Positions 47,244 through 58,254 of a stretch of DNA of 64,000 nucleotides are shown in pieces; the first letter of the stretch is position 1; every line of letters starts with the position of its first letter. The stretch is from Deltaproteobacteria bacterium (GTDB taxonomy: Bacteria > Myxococcota_A > Polyangia > Nannocystales > Nannocystaceae). The position numbers were made by a program, and so were the translations under genes. Below the pieces are notes generated by a model. The model did no database searches, was not told the DNA's origin, and worked only from the letters and a program-made list of their open reading frames with translations. The stretch spans positions 1-64,000 of the forward strand of contig RFGU01000023.1 of NCBI GenBank assembly GCA_003696955.1. The letters run 5' to 3'.

Positions 47244-48077
47244 TCAGTGCCCGCGGGTCTCGGGACCGTCCCGCCGCGGCGTGGGGATGTACTCCACGCT
47301 CGGCGTGCGTCGCATCGGCTGCGGATACAGGGTCATCAGGTGCAGGACCTCCTTGGGGATCTCCGTGGACACCGGCAACCCGAGGTTCCGCGCATCGTCG
47401 GCCGTAAGCGCATGATCGTGGGTCCACTGGCCCGATGCCAGGGCGTGGGCGACGCTGCGTGCCTGGCCTTCGTCCATGCGACGTGCGAGCAATTCGGCGG
47501 CCCCCTTCTCGACCTGGTCGATGGCCTTGCGCGACACGTCGGCGAGGATGAGCGTCTCGTCGTCGAGATCCTTGGGCTCCTTGGCGTCGGTGGCCGCGAG
47601 GATCGAAGCGGCCGGATACTTGCCGAGTTGGGGATCGATGGGGCCGAGCACGGCGTGGGGCGACATCACGATCTCGTCCGCCGCCAGGGCGATGAGCGTA
47701 CCGCCGCTCATGGCCATGTGGGGCACGAACACGGTGACCTTGCCCTTGTGCCCAGCCAAGGCCCGGGCGATCTGCATCGCCGCGAGGACGAGGCCACCCG
47801 GCGTGTGCACCACGAGGTCGATGGGGACCTCGGGATCGGTCAACTCGCACGCACGCAGGATCTCCTCGGCGTCATTGACGTCGATGTACCGCATGATGGG
47901 AAAGCCCAAGAGGCTCATGGTCTCCTGCCGATGCACGAGCAGGATGACCCGCGAGCCGCGCTTGCGTTCGATCTCGGCAATGAGCCGCGTGCGCGACGCC
48001 TCGAGCAGCCGCTGGCGGATGGCCGGCTGTAGCGCCGTCAAGATGAAGAAGAGCCAGAAGATCTGATTGACGTCCAT
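47244..48077 (-). CDS. SDH-family ClpP-like serine protease, 277 aa
   Basis: Member of the serine dehydrogenase proteinase family (ClpP/crotonase fold). An N-terminal hydrophobic helix (IFWLFFILTALQP) probably anchors it to the membrane. The nucleophile is Ser124 in MAMSGGTLIALAADEI; the HTPGG motif at 91-95 forms the oxyanion side, and 'VLGPIDPQLG' with its Asp is also typical. The family uses a Ser/Lys-type or Ser-His arrangement and its physiological substrates are poorly known. It is the last gene of the rpsP operon, 6 bp downstream of a rhomboid protease, so the two may act together on membrane proteins (inference). Confidence 0.88.
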   Translation of the reverse strand: MDVNQIFWLFFILTALQPAIRQRLLEASRTRLIAEIERKRGSRVILLVHRQETMSLLGFPIMRYIDVNDAEEILRACELTDPEVPIDLVVHTPGGLVLAAMQIARALAGHKGKVTVFVPHMAMSGGTLIALAADEIVMSPHAVLGPIDPQLGKYPAASILAATDAKEPKDLDDETLILADVSRKAIDQVEKGAAELLARRMDEGQARSVAHALASGQWTHDHALTADDARNLGLPVSTEIPKEVLHLMTLYPQPMRRTPSVEYIPTPRRDGPETRGH

Positions 48078-48083
48078 GACGAC

Positions 48084-48845
48084 CTATCGGCGGTGGTAGG
48101 GGCCCCACGCAGCATGCAATCCCGCTTCGTCGAGGCCATGGGAACGGTCGCCGCGCTCGCGCCGCGGCACGAAGAGATCGACCAGCAGGAACCCGGCGAC
48201 GAACCCTCCGATGTGCGCCCACCAAGCGATGCCGCCCACCTGCCCGGGCGCGAGCCCGGCGAGCGTGCCACCCCACAGCTGGGTGAAGAACCAGACGAAA
48301 AGATACGTCGCCGCGGGAACTTCGAAGAAGAACGGCCAGAAGAAGACCGGCAACATCGCGATGATGCGCGCGTGGGGATAGAGGCGCATGTACGCCCCGA
48401 GCACGCCCGCGATCGCTCCCGACGCGCCGACGGTGGGAACGGTGGAGTCGGGGTTCGTGACGTAGTGGGTGACGCCCGCCAACATCCCACATAGAAGGTA
48501 GAACACCGTGAACCGCACGTGCCCCATGCGATCTTCGACGTTGTCACCGAAGATCCACAGGGTCCACATGTTCCCCACGATGTGCGCCCAGCTCGCATGC
48601 AGGAACATGCTCGTGACGAACGGCCAGTAGTCGTCGACCGGAAACCCGACCCACGCCGCCCACTCGGGATGGCTGAAGCGCGCCGGCACGATCCCGAACA
48701 GGTAGAACAGTCGCGTCACCGCCTGCGGACCGAGGGCCAACTCTTGCAGGAAGACCAGGGAATTGATGGCCACCAGGATCCACATCACGACGGGGACCCT
48801 TCGGGCGGGGATCGTGTCTCGAAGGGGGATCACGCTTGGACGCAC
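48084..48845 (-). CDS. Rhomboid family intramembrane serine protease, 253 aa
   Basis: Multi-pass protease that cuts within membranes. Six or more hydrophobic segments; catalytic Ser142 in VGASGAIAGVLGAY and catalytic His211 in WWAHIGGFVAGF, with Asn92 in HIVGNMWTLWIFG at the oxyanion hole, exactly the family layout. GTG 48845 is chosen because GGAAGGG lies about 7 bp upstream; the frame continues 43 codons further as Arg-rich shadow sequence. It is followed after 6 bp by the ClpP-like protease gene. Confidence 0.93.
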   Translation of the reverse strand: MRPSVIPLRDTIPARRVPVVMWILVAINSLVFLQELALGPQAVTRLFYLFGIVPARFSHPEWAAWVGFPVDDYWPFVTSMFLHASWAHIVGNMWTLWIFGDNVEDRMGHVRFTVFYLLCGMLAGVTHYVTNPDSTVPTVGASGAIAGVLGAYMRLYPHARIIAMLPVFFWPFFFEVPAATYLFVWFFTQLWGGTLAGLAPGQVGGIAWWAHIGGFVAGFLLVDLFVPRRERGDRSHGLDEAGLHAAWGPYHRR

Positions 48846-48946
48846 ATTGGTCCCTTCCCCGACCGTGCGCAACCCCCGACGACGCCGAGTGGCGATCGAG
48901 GGAGCCGATCCGCAGTGCCCGTCTTGGTCGTACCTTCGCCGCGGGC

Positions 48947-49408
48947 CTAGGCCTCGAACGCGCCGCGATACCACCGGACCACGAGCCCCTCACCGTCCGC
49001 CGACCCCGACGCGAAGACGGTCGGATCGTCGGGATCGGCGGTGAACGTCAGGGCGCACCCTTCGCCGGGACACGGGCCCTCCACCGCAATCACGTCGAAC
49101 CGCACGGGCACCCGCTCCCACAGGTCGTGGGCCACCAGGTAGCCGGTGGCCCCGCGCACGATCCGGCGTCGTTTGGCCGGGCCGACGGTCTCCTCCGGAC
49201 GGCCCCGTCGTCCCTCGGCCCGGGCGCGGACCTCGACGAAGACCCACGTCCCGTCCCGGTCCTCGGCCACGACGTCGATCTCGGCGCCGGCCGCCTCGAC
49301 GTTGCGTTCGACGACCCGCAGCCCGGCGAACCGCAACAGTGACACGGCCACGTCCTCGTAGCGCCGGCCCCGTGCCCGCGGGCTCGGGGCCTCGGCCGGC
49401 GGAACCAT
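48947..49408 (-). CDS. yraN: YraN/UPF0102 family protein, 153 aa
   Basis: Endonuclease-fold protein of the YraN family, biochemical role unsettled, usually near rplS-rnhB. GRRYEDVAVSLLRFAGLRVVERN begins the fold; the restriction-endonuclease-like active site is seen as GAEIDVVAED...WVFVEVRAR (Asp, then Glu-x-Arg in place of the common Glu-x-Lys). About 35 extra residues at the C-terminus extend it beyond the usual 115-130. It starts 8 bp after rplS. Confidence 0.9.
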   Translation of the reverse strand: MVPPAEAPSPRARGRRYEDVAVSLLRFAGLRVVERNVEAAGAEIDVVAEDRDGTWVFVEVRARAEGRRGRPEETVGPAKRRRIVRGATGYLVAHDLWERVPVRFDVIAVEGPCPGEGCALTFTADPDDPTVFASGSADGEGLVVRWYRGAFEA

Positions 49409-49416
49409 GGACGGCC

Positions 49417-49884
49417 TTAGTTGGCGGCCTCGGCCCCCGCGTCGGCCTCGGCCCCCGTGTCCGCCGCGGCGGATTCGGGCTCGACCGGCGCCGGCTCCGG
49501 CTCGACCACCAGGTTGTCGGCGTAGTCGCCGATCCGCGCCCGGATCCGGGCGGCCTTACCCCGCAGTCCACGAAGGTAGTAGAGCTTGGCCCGGCGCACA
49601 CGGCCGCGAGTCACGACCTCCACGTCCACGACCTTCGGCGAGTCCTCCATGAACACGCGCTCCACCCCGATGCCGTGGGTCACCTTGCGTACCGTGAACG
49701 ACCGGCGGCGGCCCCCGGCCTTCCGATGGATGCACACCCCTTCGAAGACCTGGATCCGCTCCTTGTTGCCCTCGCGGATGAGCGCGTGCACGCGAATCGT
49801 ATCGCCCGGTCGAAACGTGGGCAGGGGCTTCTTGCGGGCGGAGAGCTGCTCGACGGCGGCGATGAGGGGATGGACGTTGGACAT
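49417..49884 (-). CDS. rplS: 50S ribosomal protein L19 with acidic C-terminal tail, 155 aa
   Basis: L19 contacts 16S rRNA at the subunit interface. The core (residues 1-120) carries [47 protein letters not shown] and [17 protein letters not shown]. The last 35 residues are an acidic Glu/Pro/Ala tail, absent from typical L19 of about 115-120 residues. AAAGG lies 6-7 bp before ATG 49884 and 14 bp separates it from trmD, the usual gene order. Confidence 0.95.
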   Translation of the reverse strand: MSNVHPLIAAVEQLSARKKPLPTFRPGDTIRVHALIREGNKERIQVFEGVCIHRKAGGRRRSFTVRKVTHGIGVERVFMEDSPKVVDVEVVTRGRVRRAKLYYLRGLRGKAARIRARIGDYADNLVVEPEPAPVEPESAAADTGAEADAGAEAAN

Positions 49885-49898
49885 GGCAGACCTTTCGA

Positions 49899-51170
49899 CT
49901 ACGAGGGCCAGGCGGCGCGCACGACCGCGAGGACGTGCTGCAGCCAGCCGGCCGGATCCTGGGGCGACGGAGCTTTAGCGATCTCGGCGGCGACTGCAAG
50001 TCCGACCGGATCCTCGGGCTCGACGGCCACGACGCCGGCCTGGCCCTGCCAGGTCTCCGCCTGCGGATCGACCGCCACGACGACCGCCCGCGGCGTCTGC
50101 GCACCTACGGCGGCCAGGACGTCCCGCAGATAGCCCCCTACGACGTCCCGCGCCGGGGCAGGAGCGACCGGGCCGGTCACCCCACGCAGGAAGGGCGCCG
50201 ACGGGTCCACCCACACGAATCCCACCGGTCCCTCGAACTGTTTGCGCATTCGGCGCCGAAGCTGGGCCGGCGTGCGGAACGACGAGACCGACGGGCGGCC
50301 GCCGACGGTCTGCGCGGCCGCCAACGCGAAGTCCGACTCGCCCTGGCCCACCCCGAAGAGGCCCTTCACCTCGAAGTTGCGCAATACCTCTCCGAGCCCC
50401 GCGGTCACCAGATTCGATCCGGCGGGCACCGCGACGAAGAGTTCGGTGTCGGCCGACCACGCCGGCACCCGGCGAAGCTCCGGCCGGGAGAGCCACGTCC
50501 GCTCCCGAGCCTTCTTCGCCCGCCAGGCCGCGATGGCGCCGTGGTCGCCCGTGCGCAGCACCGGGGGGACCTCGCGACCGGCGAACGTGGCCGGGCGCGT
50601 GTACTGCGGTGCCTCGAGGAGCGTCCCGCCACCTGCGTCCGCGTGGCTCTCCACCTCGACGGACGCGGGGTTGCCGAGGGCGCCTTCGCACAAGCGGAAC
50701 ACCGCCTCGATGATCGCAAGTGCCGCGACCTCGCCCCCGTTGAGCACGAAGTCTCCGAGCGAGACGCACTCGTCGACGTGGTGGTCGCGCACCCGGGCGT
50801 CGAACCCCTCGTAGCGCCCGCAAAGGAGCGCGATGCGCCGGTACGTGGAGAATCGCCGGGCCATGCGCTGATCGAAGGTGCGGCCCGAGGGGTCGAGCAG
50901 CACGCGGTGCATGGGCCCACGTGCACGCTCGACGGCTTCGAGCGCGGCGACCACGGGTTCGGGACGCAGCACCATGCCGGGACCGCCCCCGAAGGGGGTA
51001 TCGTCCACCGTGCGATGTTTGTCGGTGGCGAAGTCGCGGAAGTTCGTGCAATGAAGGCCGACGATCCCCCGCTCCACGGCCTTGCCGAGCAGGCCCGCGC
51101 TCGCAAAGGCCGTAATCGCCTCCGGAAAGAGGGTGAACACCTCGAAGGTCGGTCCCTTCGCTGCGCTCAC
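49899..51170 (-). CDS. trmD: tRNA (guanine-N1)-methyltransferase TrmD with C-terminal extension, 423 aa
   Basis: Methylates G37 of tRNAs reading CNN codons, preventing frameshifts. The SPOUT core occupies residues 1-245: [43 protein letters not shown], then [20 protein letters not shown] and the C-terminal helical part. A further 175 or so residues follow ([20 protein letters not shown] ... [17 protein letters not shown] ... AWPS). In many related genomes a separate SPOUT-type RNA methyltransferase gene sits directly after trmD; the extension may be a divergent, fused form of it, but its motifs are not clear. GTG 51170 overlaps the rimM stop by 4 bp. Confidence 0.93.
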   Translation of the reverse strand: MSAAKGPTFEVFTLFPEAITAFASAGLLGKAVERGIVGLHCTNFRDFATDKHRTVDDTPFGGGPGMVLRPEPVVAALEAVERARGPMHRVLLDPSGRTFDQRMARRFSTYRRIALLCGRYEGFDARVRDHHVDECVSLGDFVLNGGEVAALAIIEAVFRLCEGALGNPASVEVESHADAGGGTLLEAPQYTRPATFAGREVPPVLRTGDHGAIAAWRAKKARERTWLSRPELRRVPAWSADTELFVAVPAGSNLVTAGLGEVLRNFEVKGLFGVGQGESDFALAAAQTVGGRPSVSSFRTPAQLRRRMRKQFEGPVGFVWVDPSAPFLRGVTGPVAPAPARDVVGGYLRDVLAAVGAQTPRAVVVAVDPQAETWQGQAGVVAVEPEDPVGLAVAAEIAKAPSPQDPAGWLQHVLAVVRAAWPS

Positions 51171-51754
51171 GGACCGCCCTCCTTTCGCCTTCCGGGCCGG
51201 GCGTCTTCCGGGCCCATGCCCTCGGGTAGATCGACCACGATCTCCGTTGCGCTCACGTCCCGGACGTAGGCGGGCTCCGGCGAGAGGAACCACGTGCGCC
51301 CGGCCGCACACCGTACCTCGAGCAGCGGCCTCGGGCCGGCATCCACGACCGCGACGACCACGCCCAGGTCGTCCCGCGTTCGCCCGCCCACCTTCCCGGC
51401 GACGCGGGCCCCGACCGCGTCCGCCAGGTAGAACTCGTCCTCGTCGAGCGGGGGAAGGTCGTCCCGGTCGACCTCCACCTGTGCGCCCACCAGGGCCACG
51501 GCGGCCTCCCGGGACGTCACGCCGACGACCTCCATCCGGGCCAACGGCCGCCCGGGTACGGGTCCGATCCGCGATACCTCGGCGGCGCATACGACACTGC
51601 CGTCGCGCACGAAACGTACCGTCGCCCCGATCCCCGGCAGAGGAGCATCGGGTGCGGCCAAACGGATCCGCACGGCCCCACGGATTCCGTGGGGCGCCGT
51701 CACGACGCCCAACGGCACGTGCGGGGTCGGCGCCGAAGGCGACCCTTCGGCCAT
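51167..51754 (-). CDS. rimM: 16S rRNA processing protein RimM, 195 aa
   Basis: Assists 30S head maturation by binding S19. N-terminal RimM domain VPLGVVTAPHGIRGAVRIR with a second block AEVSRIGPVPGRPLARMEVVG; PRC-barrel linker DEDEFYLADAVGARVAG; C-terminal RTWFLSPEPAYVRDVSATEIVVDLPEGM. Start ATG 51754 is 2 bp after the KH protein gene's stop. Position between khpA and trmD is standard. Confidence 0.94.
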   Translation of the reverse strand: MAEGSPSAPTPHVPLGVVTAPHGIRGAVRIRLAAPDAPLPGIGATVRFVRDGSVVCAAEVSRIGPVPGRPLARMEVVGVTSREAAVALVGAQVEVDRDDLPPLDEDEFYLADAVGARVAGKVGGRTRDDLGVVVAVVDAGPRPLLEVRCAAGRTWFLSPEPAYVRDVSATEIVVDLPEGMGPEDARPGRRKEGGP

Positions 51755-51756
51755 GG

Positions 51757-52008
51757 CTACTCCAGGATCTCGAGGTCGGCGCGCTTCTTGAGCTTCGAAG
51801 ACGCGGCCGACAGGAGGGCACGCATCGCCTTGACCGTCCGGCCCTGCTTGCCGATCACCTTGCCGAGATCGTCCTTCGCCACGCGCAGCTCGAGCACGAT
51901 GGTCTGTTCGCCGGCGACCTGTTCGACGTGGACCTCGTCGGGCTTGTCGACCAGGGCCTTGGCGATGAATTCGATGAGTTCCTTGAGGGATGCGTCGGTG
52001 TCGGACAT
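51757..52008 (-). CDS. khpA: KH-domain RNA-binding protein KhpA (YlqC), 83 aa
   Basis: Small RNA-binding protein with a single KH domain. The [17 protein letters not shown] block is the KH GxxG motif and helix. It fits the usual place between rpsP and rimM and the usual length of 75-83. In firmicutes it partners KhpB to control cell division and elongation; the role here is inferred from family. Confidence 0.93.
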   Translation of the reverse strand: MSDTDASLKELIEFIAKALVDKPDEVHVEQVAGEQTIVLELRVAKDDLGKVIGKQGRTVKAMRALLSAASSKLKKRADLEILE

Positions 52009-52153
52009 CTTCGTGGGCCTGACGGGAACGAGCGGGAGCGGGAGCGGGCGGGAATGCGCAAAGCGAGCGTCGGGGCGTAGCCCGAGCACTAGCATCCCAC
52101 ATCGGCGCCGCTGCTGCCACAACGGCCCACCGCGACCGGCCGACCGACCGCCG

Positions 52154-52405
52154 TCAGGTCGCCGATGCCTTCAGGTGACGCTTGATGAGCCGCTCGACCG
52201 TGCGCGTGGGCTGGGCGCCGACTCCGAGCCAGTACTCCACGCGGTCGGCCTTGAGTTCCACGTAGGAAGGATCCCGCGTCGGGTCGTAGACCCCGATGCG
52301 CTCGATGAAGCGACCGTCCCGCGGCGCACGGGCGTCGGCGGCGACGATCCGGTAGAAGGGGCGTTTCTTCGCGCCCGCACGGGCGAGCCTGAGCTTGACG
52401 GCCAT
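52154..52405 (-). CDS. rpsP: 30S ribosomal protein S16, 83 aa
   Basis: S16 stabilises the 5' domain of 16S r[43 protein letters not shown] is a near-perfect match to the family N-terminus, followed by [17 protein letters not shown]. It is the promoter-proximal gene of the operon (promoter 52458-52486). The 145-bp gap to khpA contains no further gene. Confidence 0.97.
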   Translation of the reverse strand: MAVKLRLARAGAKKRPFYRIVAADARAPRDGRFIERIGVYDPTRDPSYVELKADRVEYWLGVGAQPTRTVERLIKRHLKASAT

Positions 52406-52457
52406 GGTGATCCGTTTCGATGCGAGTGGGTCTTAAGGAAATCGCGTCGGGCCGCGC

Positions 52458-52486
52458 AGGCTAACGGCCCGCCCCCGGCGGGTCAA
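52458..52486 (-). promoter_or_regulatory. Promoter of the rpsP operon
   Basis: On the minus strand TTGACC (52486-52481) and TAGCCT (52463-52458) are 17 bp apart, giving a leader of about 45 nt. The rest of the 343-bp gap to the next forward gene (52406-52748) holds the GCGCA motif pair at 52498-52513 and no gene. Confidence 0.65.
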
Positions 52487-52748
52487 CCGGCCGAACCGCG
52501 CAGAGTGCGCAAAACCGCCGGAGCCGTGGCGCCAGGCGGTTCGTGCTCCACACCGCGACTGGAGGCTGCGCATATCACGCAGGCCATGCGCGTCGACAGG
52601 GACGTCGAGATGGCGCCTGTCGGCGGCTCGGCCCGTCCCCGTGCCCGGCGCTGCCCCATCGGCCTGCCCGTGGTAGTACCCCGCCCCGAAAGGGATCGCG
52701 CAGCCCGGCGGTTCGTCCGGTGCCCACCCCTCGTCCCCTCCGTGACCC

Positions 52749-54546
52749 ATGGCTCCCGTCGACGCCCCACGTTTTCGAGCCCTTCGCACCGGTCCGAGCG
52801 CGCTGTTCGCCGCGACGGTCCTCGCGGCATGTGGTCCGCGCGACGGCGGCTCCGCCCGACAGGCGACCAGCGCATCCGCCCCCGCGACCGAGTCCGACAC
52901 GAAGGCGCCCCGGGTCGTGATCGACCTTTTGGCCTTCGGCCGGGTCCTCGGCAACATCGCTCCCTGCGGTTGCACCGCAGAGCCATTGGGTGGGCTCGAG
53001 TACGCCTTCGGGATCGTCGACGGTGAGGACGTCTCTCCCGACCGGATCGTCGTCGAACCGGGCTCCCTCCTCTACCCCGCCCCGAACCAACCCGAGGCAC
53101 CGGCCGACGACGCCGCGTGGCGCCAGGCGGTGGCGCGGGCGCGGGCGCTGCACCGACGGTTCGGCCAGATCGGGAACCGACTCGTCGCAGGCCTCGGCCC
53201 CTACGACCGTCCCGTGGGCAAGGCGGCTCCCGAAGGCCCGACCTTCGCCGACCTGCCCCTGCCGCGCGTGTTGGCGAACGCGGCGGCCGAGGAAGGGGCG
53301 CCTGCCCCCTTTCCACATCATCGTCTCGTCCCGATCTCCCAGCACGGCAGAACGATCCGCGTCGGCGTGACCGAGGTGCTCGATCCGAGCCTGCCCGACG
53401 CGAAGGAACTCGTCCCACTTTCGGATCCCGCGGCGGCCCTTGCCAAGGTCGTCGCGGACATGCGCCGAGAAGGCGCGGAGATCACGGTGGCCGTGATTCA
53501 TGCGCCGCCGGACCGGGTGACCTCGATCGTCGAGGGCGTCTCCGGCCTCGACGTCGCCATCGCCCCCATTGCGTCGGGGCTCGAGTCGGAGCGCCTCGGC
53601 GCCCCGCCGCGGCGGGTCGGCGACACCATCGTCGTCTACCCCGGCGAGCGGCTCCAGACGATCTCCCACGTACGGATCTCGCTTCTGCCCGACGCCCAGC
53701 TCGACGGCGCGAAATCGTGGGTGCTCGTGCCCTCCGAGGAGGACCTCGTGGCCGAACGAACCCGACTCGAACGGCAGATCGCCACCTACGAGAAGGACCC
53801 GGCCGCCGATCCGGCGTTCATCGCCAACCTCCGCCGCGAACTCGAGCACGTCCGCGCTCAACTCGCAGGTGCCGACCCCGGTGGACCGGTGGCCGTCGTG
53901 GTGCGCCAGCGCAAGGTCACCTGCCACGGCAACGCCGACCCCGAGGCGGCCAAGCTGCTCGCGGCCTACGACCGGACGGTGGCCGAGGAGAACAAGAAAC
54001 GCTTCGAAGGCGTGCGACCTCCGCCGCCGCCCAAGGGCAAGCCCGGCTACGCGGGCATCGAAGAATGCGATCTGTGCCACGAAGAGGCCGTCGCCTTCTG
54101 GCGCAAGACCAAGCACGCCTCGGCCTACGCCACGCTCGAAAACCTCGGCAAGCAGTACGACGTCGCCTGCGTGGGATGCCACGTCACGGGCTTTCGCAAG
54201 CCCGGCGGCAGCGAGGTGGTCGAGAACGATGGCCTGCGCGACGTGCAGTGCGAGGTCTGCCACGGCCCCGGGAGCATCCACGTCGAGGAGCCCGAGCGGA
54301 ACGGCAAGCCCCACGCCATCGTGCGCGAAGCACCGCAAGAGGTGTGCGCGGCCTGCCACACCCCCGAACACTCCGACACCTTCGACTACACGGCCTACCT
54401 GCGGGACGTCCTCGGACCGGGCCACGGCGAAGAGGCCCGCAAGGCCCTCGGCGACGGTCCCACGGGCGCCGAGCTACGAAAGGCCGCCCTGGCCAAGGCC
54501 GGCGGCGCGTGCAAGAAGACCATGATGGCTCCGGCCGGGGGAAGCG

Positions 54547-54557
<11 letters not shown>
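52749..54557 (+). CDS. Tetraheme cytochrome c lipoprotein with 5'-nucleotidase-like domain, 602 aa
   Basis: Exported redox lipoprotein. Signal peptide with lipobox LAAC (Cys28). Residues about 55-390 resemble a UshA/5'-nucleotidase-type domain fused to cytochromes in related species: an early NIAPCGCTAEPLGGLEYAF block, then a beta-rich core. The classic metallophosphatase metal motifs (D-x-H, GNHE) are not visible, so hydrolase activity is doubtful. The C-terminal part has four CXXCH heme sites at residues 440, 474, 501 and 533 (CDLCH, CVGCH, CEVCH, CAACH), in the cytochrome c554 style. ATG 52749. Its last 11 bp overlap rimO. Electron donor and acceptor are unknown. Confidence 0.85.
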
Positions 54558-55978
<1,421 letters not shown>

Positions 55979-55986
<8 letters not shown>

Positions 55987-56848
55987 GGCCGATCACGTAG
56001 GCGAGGAACGACTCCTGCTGTTCTTCGCTCTCCGTGCGCCGAAACTCGCCGGTCCCGTCCCCGTCGTCGTCCACCTCCTCCCAGTAGACCACGCTCGACG
56101 TGAACCCGGCCTCCTCGAGCACCTCGCGAAGCTCGGGGATCGACCACAAGCGCCAGTCGTAGACGAAGGCACGCTCCATCTTGGAGCGGTCGGGGAAACG
56201 GAAGTGGATGTAGCAGAGCGTGCGGTTGTGGATCGGGTCGAAACGGTCCTGATCCCACACGTACGTGAAGCCGTCACACGGCCGAGACTCCTCCCGCGCC
56301 TCGATGGCCTCGGTTCCTCCGTAGATCTCCAGCACGAGGATCCCGTCGTCCACCAGGGCACGCCGCGCGTTCTCGAAGTACCGGCGTAGGGTCGCCCGGT
56401 CGTGGAACACGCAGAAGCTGAAGTTCATGGCGCAGATGACGTCCACGGCCGGGGTCTCCACGTCGAGGACGTCCGCGCACAAGAGTTCGACGCGGCGCGC
56501 CACCGAACGGCCGGCGGGCTCTACGTTGTGGGCGCGCCCCCACTCGAGGGTCGGGGCGTCGAGATCCACACCGATGGCGGTGCGCCCGCGCTTCGACGCG
56601 GCCCAGGTCGTCGCCAGGTAGGCCGTGCCGCAGAAGTCCTCGCGCAGGGACTTGGGCATACGTCCCCGAAGCTCCCGAAATGCCTGGGTGAAGAACTCGA
56701 CGTCCGCCTCCGGGGACTGCACCGCCTGCTGGTACAGGGCGTGGCGGTCGGCCGTCTCGGCCATCTTGGGCTTGCGCCGACGCCCGGTGGACCGGCTGCC
56801 CCCCTTCGCCCGCCCGCGTTCGGATTGCGTTCGTCTGCTGCGTGCCAT
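55979..56848 (-). CDS. SAM-dependent methyltransferase, 289 aa (copy A)
   Basis: Class I methyltransferase of unknown substrate. After a basic 30-residue tail, FCGTAYLATTWAASKRGRTAIGVDLDAPTLEWGRA gives the SAM loop and acidic ribose-binding residue, followed by DVICAMNFSFCVFHDRATLRRYF and GILVLEIYGGTEAI. The C-terminal half has a conserved FVYDWRLWSIPELREVLEEAGF. It is about 40-50% similar by eye to the gene at 56862-57683, 13 bp away, so the pair arose by tandem duplication. It overlaps the 3' end of rimO by 8 bp on the opposite strand. Confidence 0.83.
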
Positions 56849-56861
56849 CGACTCGGCCTTT

Positions 56862-57683
56862 CTACGCCTCGGCGATGAGGTACGTCCACCACAGGTCCTC
56901 GTTGGAGACGGCCCCCTTGGGCTCGTAGAGGCTGCCCGTGAACTCACCGTCCCGGCCCGTCCGTTCCCAGAGCCGGTGCACCCGGGCGAAGCCCGCGTCC
57001 ACGAGGGCGTCGCACAGCTCGGGCACGGTCCAAAGGCGCCAGTCGTAGGCAAACGCCCGGTGGATCCGCGACCCGTCGGGAAACTCGAAGTGGATCGCCG
57101 CCTTCATGCGATGGGTCAGGGGATCGAACGACGTCTGCTCCCACACGTACACGAACGCACCGTGGTCGTGTCGCTCTTCGTTGTCGATCATGGCGTCCCG
57201 GCCGCCGAGCACGTCGAGCACGAAGATCCCGTCGTCGGCGAGTCCCCTGCGCACACGACGGAAGTAGCGGACGAGGTCGCGCCGCTCGTGCAGCGCGCAG
57301 TAGCTGAAATTCAGGGCACAGGTGACGTCCACCGCGCGGCGATGGACCGTCCTCACGTCTCCGGCCACGAGCCGAACGCGCGCGCGGGCCGAAGCCGGCA
57401 ACGGCTCGAGATGACGGCGCCTTCCCGCCGCGAGCGCCTCTGGACAAAGGTCGATGCCCTCGGCGGTCCGGCGACCGTCACTGCGCACCCACGCGGCACA
57501 CAGGGCCGCGGTGCCGCAAAAATCCTCCCGCAGGTGCAGGGGCGTGCGGCCCCGATACCGGCGAAACCACCGATCGACGAAGGCCACGTCTCGGGGCGGG
57601 TCCTGCACCGAGCGTTCGTAGAGATCGTAGGGATCGGCCGAACGGGCCAGGGCTCGCGCACGGCGGGGGCTGCTGCGCTGCAT
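56862..57683 (-). CDS. SAM-dependent methyltransferase, 273 aa (copy B)
   Basis: Paralogue of its downstream neighbour. REDFCGTAALCAAWVRSDGR, GIDLCPEALAAG, DVTCALNFSYCALHERRDLV and FAYDWRLWTVPELCDALVDAGF line up motif by motif with copy A. Both keep the DFCGTA loop, the acidic residue and the 'NFS-C' stretch, so both are probably active. ATG 57683. It lies 13 bp upstream of copy A, and the J-domain gene is 43 bp further upstream on the same strand, so all three may be one unit. Confidence 0.83.
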   Translation of the reverse strand: MQRSSPRRARALARSADPYDLYERSVQDPPRDVAFVDRWFRRYRGRTPLHLREDFCGTAALCAAWVRSDGRRTAEGIDLCPEALAAGRRRHLEPLPASARARVRLVAGDVRTVHRRAVDVTCALNFSYCALHERRDLVRYFRRVRRGLADDGIFVLDVLGGRDAMIDNEERHDHGAFVYVWEQTSFDPLTHRMKAAIHFEFPDGSRIHRAFAYDWRLWTVPELCDALVDAGFARVHRLWERTGRDGEFTGSLYEPKGAVSNEDLWWTYLIAEA

Positions 57684-57726
57684 GGGCGCGGACTTTCCCA
57701 CCGCCGATGGGCGGTGTCGAGGGGCC

Positions 57727-58185
57727 CTAGGTCGCGCCGCGCCGTTCGAGGTAGGCGACCAGCCCGTCGTGGGCCTCGGTGATCCGGCGCATGAGCTCCG
57801 TCGCCGCCGCGAACTTCTCCGGATCGCGTGCGTGTCGATCCGGGTGGTACTTGCGCAGCATGCTGCGATAGGCCGCCTTGACCTCCGCGACCGAGGCGCC
57901 GGGTTCGAGCTCGAGGATCCGGTACCACCTGCGACACTCCACCTCCTCGGCCAAGGTGGCCGTGTACCCCGGTCGCCGCTTGGCCTCCTGGTAGGCCTTC
58001 TCCCACGCCTCCTCGGCCGCATCCCGCACCACGCGGGCGCGCTTGCCCACGCGGCCACCCACCGAGCGCAGGTCGTCGTCCCCTTCGTCCTCGAGCAGCT
58101 CGCGCAGCTCGTCCTTCCACAACGCGCGGCGAAAATCCGTGAGGTTGGCGCGCGCGACGTCGAACAGGCGTTTGGTCACGGACAT
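57727..58185 (-). CDS. J-domain (DnaJ-like) protein, 152 aa
   Basis: Co-chaperone-type protein. The C-terminal 70 residues form a J domain: WYRILELEPGASVAEVKAAYRSMLRKYHPDRHARDPEKFA with the essential HPD tripeptide that stimulates Hsp70 ATPase. The N-terminal 80 residues are charged helices. There is no Gly/Phe or zinc domain, so it is a type III J protein with an unknown client. ATG 58185 is preferred; a start ten codons upstream is possible. Confidence 0.85.
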   Translation of the reverse strand: MSVTKRLFDVARANLTDFRRALWKDELRELLEDEGDDDLRSVGGRVGKRARVVRDAAEEAWEKAYQEAKRRPGYTATLAEEVECRRWYRILELEPGASVAEVKAAYRSMLRKYHPDRHARDPEKFAAATELMRRITEAHDGLVAYLERRGAT

Positions 58186-58254
58186 GGCGTCTCGGTTCCA
58201 ACGATAGCAGCCCACGAAGACGGCGGCCCATGGCGCGGCAGTGCGGCGCCGGGG

